Assembly (NCBI GenBank): GCA_035048485.1
Contig: CM068585.1
Location: 19,214,501 to 19,278,500, forward strand
Direction of reading: 5' to 3'
DNA from: Pteria penguin
Taxonomy: Eukaryota > Mollusca > Bivalvia > Pterioida > Pteriidae
Length of the DNA stretch: 64,000 nt
Part shown: positions 58,801 to 64,000 of the stretch, in pieces
Layout: the number at the start of each line of letters is the position of its first letter
How positions within the stretch are numbered: position 1 is the first letter of the stretch
Position numbers and translations under genes: made by a program
Notes under the pieces: generated by a model
The model's database searches: none
What the model saw: only the letters and a program-made list of their open reading frames with translations
What the model was told of the DNA's origin: nothing

Positions 58801-61800
58801 ATAACTTTTTAATATCATTTTAGTTAAACAGTTTTATATCGGAAAAGTTACACTATATTGTACTACAAAAATACTAAATTTTCCACTCAAAAGTCTGGTT
58901 TGTTACATACAGGACCACTACCAACAGCAGATAAATTTGTTTGGAGAGTTGAAGGCCCTCTCCTGGGAGGAGTTCTGGTCTTTTCACCAGCTGACGGGAC
59001 TAGATGTAGATGGTCGCCTCAAGCTGGTGGAGAAAGTCAAAATGTCCATGGAGAAGTTTAAAAATCAATGCCAAAACTTTGCATCACATATCCCAGGATT
59101 CTCTTCTCTGGCAATCAACGATCAGATTTCACTGTTAACAGGTGATTCATTACTGTCTAACATGTGTATCATTTAAAAACATATGTAGATGATGATGGTA
59201 TTAAATTGGTATTGGTGAAGGTGTTTGGTTACTATTTTTAGTTGTTTGTTTCCAAATCAGGATTATTTTCCCAGTGGTTGCTTCATATGTTAAGGGATGG
59301 GAAAACGGACTAGCAGGGGAAATTACACCGACCTTCCCACTCGCTTTTATCTGGATTCGAATTTAAACTTGAAAGAAGTGACGGCTTCCTCTGAGTTAAT
59401 GCTTTATCCCGGTTGTATGACACTTTGAAATTAAATGCAAGGAAGATTACTCTTTTAAAATACACAATCATTATTCAATAAAGTTATGGGTGTTTCCTTT
59501 CATAAAAATTTTAATTTTTATATGTCCGTCGAAAGACCGGACGTATTATGGTATGGCGATGTCCGTCTGTCCGTCCGTCCATCCGCTATGGAACGCAATA
59601 ACTTTAGTAAACGTCTGTTGTTTTTCATGAAACTCATACAGAATGCTAAGATAGTGTAGAGCCGCCTTTTGATTTTGAGCAAATTCCGTTTTGTCGTTCC
59701 GGAGTTATGGGACTTGGATTTCATTTTTGCTATAGTAAAATGCTATGGAACACAATAACTTTAGTAAATGTCAGCTATTTTCATGAAACTAGTACAGAAT
59801 GCTTAAATAGAGGAAGTTGCCTTTCGGTTTTAAGCAAATTCTGTTTTGTCGTTACGGAGTTATGGAACTTGGATTTTGTTTTTATTATGATAAGATGATA
59901 TGGAGATGCTATGTAACGCGATAACTTAAGTAAACGTCAGTTGTTTTTCATGAAACTTATACAGAATGCTTAAATAGTGTAGGGGAAGCCACCTTTTAGT
60001 TTTAAGCAAATTCCATTTTGTCGTTACAGAGTTCTTGAACTTGGACCACTCCTTTTGGATTTCAATATTTCATAAAAGTATTACCAAAGAGACCGATGTT
60101 TGGGGGTAATAAAACAATACGTTCACACTGATTTCGTCCAAAGTAAGCGACGGGCATATTAAGCCACTCTAGGCGTTGCTCTTGTTGACATATTATTGGC
60201 TTTGTTTTAGTTTGCGTTGACTTATTTCATTTCGTTTCATGTTATTGATTACTGTCCTTATCATCAGTATTGTTGTGTAAACTTCATGGCACATGGATCC
60301 AATTGGGCCATTGAAGATCAGTGGGGTGAGGTGCTCGGCTCAAGGCTGAAAGGTCCCAAGTTCGGCTCCCGACATGGACATATCTGCGTCCTGTCTATCG
60401 TATTAGGCAGTGAAAACCGAGGTCCCGTGTCACAGTGCGCTTGGCGCGTTAAAGATCTCTCACTGCCCGTGGTGGTTCTTTGCAAAAGATGAAGATCTAT
60501 ACAGTTCATTAGGCAGGGTATACGATTGGCAATTCATATATATTATATTAATTATACATGTACCAACATTGTGCTTTACAGTGTCTTTTGTTATTTTGTG
60601 CTTTAAGGTTCAATTTTCGAGTGTGATTTACTGTGTGTTCATCGTGGTAGTAATGCAGACACAGGTATGAGTCTATTAAAAACAGGCGATATCCTACATC
60701 AGAATCAGACAATAGGAGTTTTCGAATCAAGAGAAAAGTGCTTAATGAACTTAAATATGTGCAAGGAAATTCAGCAGTTGAAGATGACAAATCAAGAGCT
60801 GGCAATATGCCTTGGAATCATTATGACATTTACAGGTAAGATAAAGTAGATCTGGCAGACATGCTTTGTTTTTTATTTTGTTTTACGTCCCTTTACGTTT
60901 ATTTCACTGGTACAGTGGCGTCACCGGCTTGGTACACGGCCTCATAATTTAACCAACGGATCCATCCGAAGCAGTGAAGAGTATCTACTTACCAATGTAG
61001 GGTCATGCTTGGTGTAGTGGTTAAGCGGTTGGCTTGCGGCGCCGACGATCTCGAGTTCGGTTCCCGGGTTGCGCCACTATGTTTAAGAGGTTGGTTACCT
61101 CCTGTTTCCATGTCGCGATATAACTGAAAAATCGTTGAAAGCGACGTAAAACGCAGTAGTGAAACAGTAGAAGCCTTGACGACATTCGACTCAAAATTCC
61201 GAATTTAAATGTTACCAACCACATACGTTCTATGAAACCGACCAACTAAAATTGTGTTGCTATAATGTCTTTTCTTCGTGGTTTGATGAACAAAACTTGT
61301 CTCCACAGTGTGGGGTTCTACAATGTGTTTCAATACAGTGTCACTAATATAAAGGCCTAGTGGTATCGCGCTGTACTCCTAATCGGGAGGCCCCGGGTTC
61401 GATTCCCGCTCTGATCATGCCGGTATCCTGTCTTTCGGATGAGACAGTGAAAACCGAGGCCCCGTGTCGTGGTATGCATGGCACATTAAAGATCCCTCAC
61501 TGCTTCGGATGGGTCCGTTGCAAAAGTCAAAATTTGTATGCCCCGCATCAGGCAGATGCCGTCACCATATACGTGAAATATTCGTGGTGTGACGTTAAAC
61601 GAAAATCAATCAAAAACCAATATAAAGCGTTATTTCAAGCTCTGACACACACACACACACACACACAGACACACACACACCTACGCACATACACACACCT
61701 ACATACACACACACAGGTTACATTTACCAGGGCATGGAGGTGATTGTTGCTATAGTGTCTGTTATGATTTCCTTTAAGTTTCTTAGTAATCTTTAAGTGC

Positions 61801-62074
61801 AAATCTTCTATTTCAATTGTATTGTTATACAACAATAAAATTTGCCTTCCTGGTTAAGATCAATAATAAAAGTGTGGAGTAGGCACAATCGACTGTAGTT
61901 CTAACATTTTATAGATAATTGCTTTACAGAAAATTAAGAAATTTGCTTTTATTAAAATATTGCTTTATTGTGTATGGTGTAAGACCAAAGATATGTTGGA
62001 ACATTTCTACAGTATTCATAAATGTTTGGATAAATCTTCTATATGTCATGTTTTAATTTTAATATATATATATA

Positions 62075-62139
<65 letters not shown>

Positions 62140-62448
62140 GGGATGGGGATGTGTGGGTGTGCACTTATAAAAAATAAAAAATACATTTTTTTTTCAGATC
62201 GGTGTAGATTAATGCAGCCAGGTAAAGTCGAGGAAATACAATCAATTCTGACATCATTACTACAAAAACAGCTTTATATACGTTTCAAAAATAAAACAAC
62301 CTTGCATTTTACTAAAATTATTGACATGTTATGTAAATTTCGGGTGTTTACGGAAGAGACAAAAAAGTCGTATACAAATATGCAATCAGATGGATTCACG
62401 AGACGGATCACTCACAATGTCTCAGCACAGTGCTGGATTGAATACTGA
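55723..62448 (+). CDS. Divergent nuclear receptor, NR1-like (7 exons, about 515 aa)
   Basis: Nuclear receptors are DNA-binding, often ligand-regulated transcription factors. Exons 55723-55860, 56523-56664, 57845-58123, 58426-58706, 58913-59141, 60608-60835 and 62198-62448 have GT/AG borders, and the running phases (0,1,1,0,1,1) return to frame at the stop. The DNA-binding domain has all eight zinc cysteines: C25, C28, C42, C45, then C61, C67, C77, C80. The P-box region is CQGCKAFF, where CEGCKGFF is typical. A long hinge of about residues 94-280 has no recognised domain. The ligand-binding domain has helix 3-4 signature FASHIPGFSSLAINDQISLL (337-356), helix 7-8 ELAICLGIIM and the helix 10 region IDMLCKFRVF. 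The last residues QCWIEY may be a shortened AF-2. Its overall look is of the NR1 subfamily, where bivalves have lineage-specific members. No ortholog is assigned. Introns hold a tandem-core element, SINEs and CA/TA microsatellites. Confidence 0.92.
56523..56664 (+). CDS. Nuclear receptor exon 2: zinc finger 2
   Basis: Acceptor ATCGTGAACAG. Encodes AFFQRYQKRNEPYICYKNRN, then the remaining cysteines of zinc finger 2, and KCVALGMSKQ of the C-terminal extension. Ends in phase 1 before GTACAT. Confidence 0.92.
56900..57020. repeat. Tandem-core element fragment in receptor intron 2
   Basis: AGTGGCGCCACCA and GAGAGGGTACTCTC match the core of the element at 36834-39016. A GT/T-rich stretch follows to about 57330. 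Confidence 0.5.
57845..58123 (+). CDS. Nuclear receptor exon 3: hinge
   Basis: Acceptor TTACTGTATTGTAG. Reads IRLGRYTLTERTDTIREVKN and on to a Ser-rich end FSLSDS, phase 1, donor GTATGT. It contains the start of the ligand-domain side, FERRTNLYSLFMERIQEF, likely helix 1-like. Confidence 0.85.
58230..58345. repeat. GT/CA-rich microsatellite
   Basis: A degenerate GTGTGYGT run switches to CACACA, making a weak inverted repeat in receptor intron 3. Confidence 0.8.
58426..58706 (+). CDS. Nuclear receptor exon 4: hinge to ligand domain
   Basis: Open for 93 codons from acceptor AATTTAG to donor GTAAGT, phase 1 to 0. It includes EWSTDGNISPESIEIKYVSG and LSQQQIDDMLRKHF. A second in-frame acceptor, GTATTACAG, ends at 58479 with a better pyrimidine tract; using it would remove 18 residues. 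Confidence 0.8.
58913..59141 (+). CDS. Nuclear receptor exon 5: ligand domain helices 3-4
   Basis: Acceptor TGTTACATACAG, phase 0. Contains ELKALSWEEFWSF and the family signature FASHIPGFSSLAINDQISLL, ending in phase 1 before GTGATT. Confidence 0.93.
59518..60187 (-). mobile_element. Tandem-core element in receptor intron 5
   Basis: The plus strand opens with the stem GTCCGTC...GACCGGAC, TATTATGG and GTCCGTCTGTCCGTCCGTCC. About three 150-bp monomers (AACGCAATAACTTTAGTAAA) follow, and it ends GTTGCTCTTGTT. Confidence 0.7.
60321..60516 (+). mobile_element. Diverged SINE in receptor intron 5
   Basis: GTGCTCGGCTCAAGGCTGAA head relic, AAAACCGAGGTCCCGTGTCA body, and a truncated tail near GTTCATTAGGCAG. 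It ends about 90 bases before receptor exon 6. Confidence 0.8.
60608..60835 (+). CDS. Nuclear receptor exon 6: ligand domain helices 5-8
   Basis: Acceptor TGTGCTTTAAG. The full exon is open without needing an ATG and reads SIFECDLLCVHRGSNADTGM, then on to ELAICLGIIMTFT, ending in phase 1 before GTAAGA. Confidence 0.88.
60867..60990 (-). repeat. SINE fragment, minus orientation
   Basis: TGTTTTACGTCCCTTTACG to GAAGCAGTGAAGAG matches the reversed SINE 3' half, diverged. Confidence 0.55.
61005..61155 (+). mobile_element. Different tRNA-derived SINE family
   Basis: Head TGGTGTAGTGGTTAAGCGGT, B-box GAGTTCGGTTCCC; the body TTGGTTACCTCCTGTTTCCA and tail GAAAGCGACGTAAAACGCAG differ from the main family. 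Confidence 0.7.
61355..61618 (+). mobile_element. SINE in receptor intron 6 with target-site duplication
   Basis: Head GCCTAGTGGTATCGCGCTGT with B-box GGGTTCGATTCCC, main-family body and tail GACGTTAAACGAAAATCAAT. AATATAAAG flanks both sides (61346-61354, 61619-61627). Confidence 0.9.
61646..61715. repeat. (CA)n microsatellite
   Basis: CA repeats with CTACGCACATA interruptions in receptor intron 6. Confidence 0.95.
62061..62137. repeat. (TA)n microsatellite
   Basis: About 35 TA units, with one TTTA break; 60 bases upstream of the last receptor exon's acceptor. Confidence 0.95.
62198..62448 (+). CDS. Nuclear receptor exon 7: ligand domain C-terminus
   Basis: Acceptor with a long T tract, TTTTTTTTCAG. 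Reads DRCRLMQPGKVEEIQSILTS, then the helix 10-like KIIDMLCKFRVFTEE and a short tail to stop TGA at 62446. The last 14 or so codons share sequence with the minisatellite that follows. Confidence 0.88.
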
Positions 62449-62845
62449 CGATTACGCACATTGTCTCAGCACAGTGCTGGATTGGATACTGACGATTACA
62501 CACACTTTCAGCACAGTGTTGGATTGGATATTGAAGATTACACACAATGTCTCAGCACAGTGCTGGATTGAATACTGACGATTACACACAATGTTTCAGC
62601 ACAGTGCCGGATTGAATACTGACGATCTGGCATGTCTCAGCACAGTGTTGGATTGAATACTGACGATTACACACATTGCCTCAGCACAGTGCTGGATTTA
62701 ATACTGACGATCTGGCATGTCTCAGCACAGTGCTGGATTGAATACTGACGATCTGGCATGTCTCAGCACAGTGCTGAATTGAATACTGACGATCTGGCAT
62801 GTCTCAGCACAGTGCTGAATTGGATATAGACGGTCACAGATAATT
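62402..62845 (+). repeat. 41-44 bp minisatellite overlapping the receptor stop
   Basis: About ten units of TGTCTCAGCACAGTGCTGGA plus TTGAATACTGACGATTACAC. A short variant has GATCTGGCA in place of the TTACACACA end. CAGCAC and GTGCTG in each unit form a small stem. The first unit supplies the receptor's last codons. Confidence 0.93.
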
Positions 62846-63214
62846 TCTCTGCTTATTGTTGAATTGAATACTGATAGACACTTTTTTTCAGTCGATGCGG
62901 TTGATGCTTACAATTAGTCATGATCAGTTTCAGTTTTAATATTTATTTTGTTAATAGATTGATACTAAAAGTATAATATCATTTATTTGCTTTTTTTTAA
63001 ATCAATGTCATTATATTCATATTACTTAGTCTATCAACCGTTCAAAACCAAATTATACCGTGTTTGATCATTTCTTGTTTAACACAGACCTTCGTAATTT
63101 TTTAAATTGATTGACTGACAATTATCATTTTACATGGTATTTGCTTATGTAATTACATCTTGAATTGTTCACAGGCACTGCGTAATATGAAGAGTGTTTT
63201 TAACTATCCAAATT

Positions 63215-63932
63215 CCCTATATCGTCTCGTTCCCTTTCCCCTAAGCAAGGCCAAGGCAAGGAATGACAGCCAGAATGCGGCCTCTTGAATCAGTATTTCC
63301 GAAAAGGTTCCGATGATAATCAAAGGGAAAAAGCACCAGCATGTGAAACAACATCTAACGTTTTGTTGTCTGTCCTCAAAATTTCATTCAAGCAAAAAAA
63401 GCGCCAACAAACGCAAATTCGAACGGCACAACTAGCGGACAGTTTGCTCGCCAACTTGTCATGTTGATTGTAAAGACAAGATCGGTATAATGCCTGACAA
63501 CATTGACAAGATCGTGACAAAAAGGGATTTTAAAGCCATAAAATGGAATAGATATTTGTTGTTTTTTGTTTGTAGTCATAAAATAGATTTGATCTGCACT
63601 GAACTATGATTCAGAATCTTTCTAGCTTATCCACGCAAAAAAAAAAATGTAAGTTATGTAAATAAACCTGTCACAGATTGCTGGCGAGCAAACTATTCGC
63701 GAGTTGTGCCGTTCAAATTTGCATTTGTTGGCACTTTTAAACATTCTTGATCGTAATTTTGAGGGCAGATCTCAAAAGGTTATACATTGTTTTACATTAC
63801 ATACTGGTGCATTATTTTCCTCAGATAAATATCGGAACTTGTAGGAAATACTGGTTCAAACGGCCGCATTCTGACCTCCCTTTCTTACCACAGAGGAACA
63901 GGGAACGAGGCGTTATAGAGGGATTTAGATAG
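63215..63932. mobile_element. Foldback element at the right edge
   Basis: Left arm 63215-63465 and right arm 63685-63932 are inverted copies: CCAGAATGCGGCC, ACGCAAATTCGAACGGCACA and TGCTCGCCA are each mirrored. About 220 bp lie between; no transposase. Confidence 0.75.
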
Positions 63933-64000
63933 TTAAGACACTATTCGTGTAACACAGTACATGTACCTGTGAATTGTTTTAATTTCTTAACTCTCTAACG

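Noticed and set aside
62321..62578. Open frame of 85 codons overlapping the receptor's last exon
   Set aside because: Another frame of the 44-bp minisatellite; the receptor frame is set by splice phase.

Overview
This is a stretch of invertebrate nuclear DNA, AT-rich and dense in repeats. It is almost certainly from a bivalve mollusc. The clues are tRNA-derived SINEs with a shared body, elements with tandem cores ending in GACAGACGGACGG-like runs plus a terminal hairpin (like bivalve 'pearl'/Helentron-associated repeats), AAGGTCAAGGTCA-rich cores, and short exons separated by AT-rich introns. There are no bacterial-style operons. The species cannot be named from the sequence.

Four protein-coding genes can be rebuilt exon by exon, with consistent splice phases. 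(1) On the minus strand at 2954-8344, an LYRM7/MZM1-type mitochondrial complex III assembly factor has four exons; its tiny first coding exon was not found. (2) On the plus strand at 15998-20024, MAT2B, the regulatory beta subunit of methionine adenosyltransferase, has five exons and 297 aa. (3) On the minus strand at 26253-28213, ANAPC10 (APC10/DOC1) of the anaphase-promoting complex has three exons and 185 aa; it converges with MAT2B tail to tail. (4) On the plus strand at 55723-62448, a divergent nuclear receptor has seven exons and about 515 aa, with an unusual P-box and a last exon that runs into a minisatellite. These are unrelated housekeeping or regulatory genes and form no shared pathway.

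The rest is mobile and repetitive DNA. From 1 to 15.9 kb: AGGTCA-rich tandem-core elements, SINEs, a TIR element with a broken FAR1/ZSWIM-like and PHD-finger ORF, and two foldback elements. From 20 to 26 kb: mostly unique AT-rich DNA plus two minisatellites. From 28.5 to 43 kb: a LINE remnant, several MITE-like palindromes, a tRNA-like sequence inside a perfect 70-bp inverted repeat, a 2.2-kb tandem-core element and a roughly 3.1-kb element with long inverted termini. From 43.8 to 55 kb: minisatellites (one of them an open 21-bp coding-like array), another tandem-core element, and several SINEs, two with clear target-site duplications and one whose body has expanded into a minisatellite. The receptor introns carry more SINEs, a tandem-core element and CA/TA microsatellites. 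A further foldback lies at the right edge.

The strongest unusual observations are: two minisatellites that appear to be seeded from exon edges (a run of copied splice donors in MAT2B intron 2, and the receptor's C-terminal AF-2 region); the tRNA-like hairpin element; the SINE with an internal minisatellite; and the atypical C-termini of MAT2B and APC10. All calls rest on reading the sequence and on remembered family features; no database search was run.
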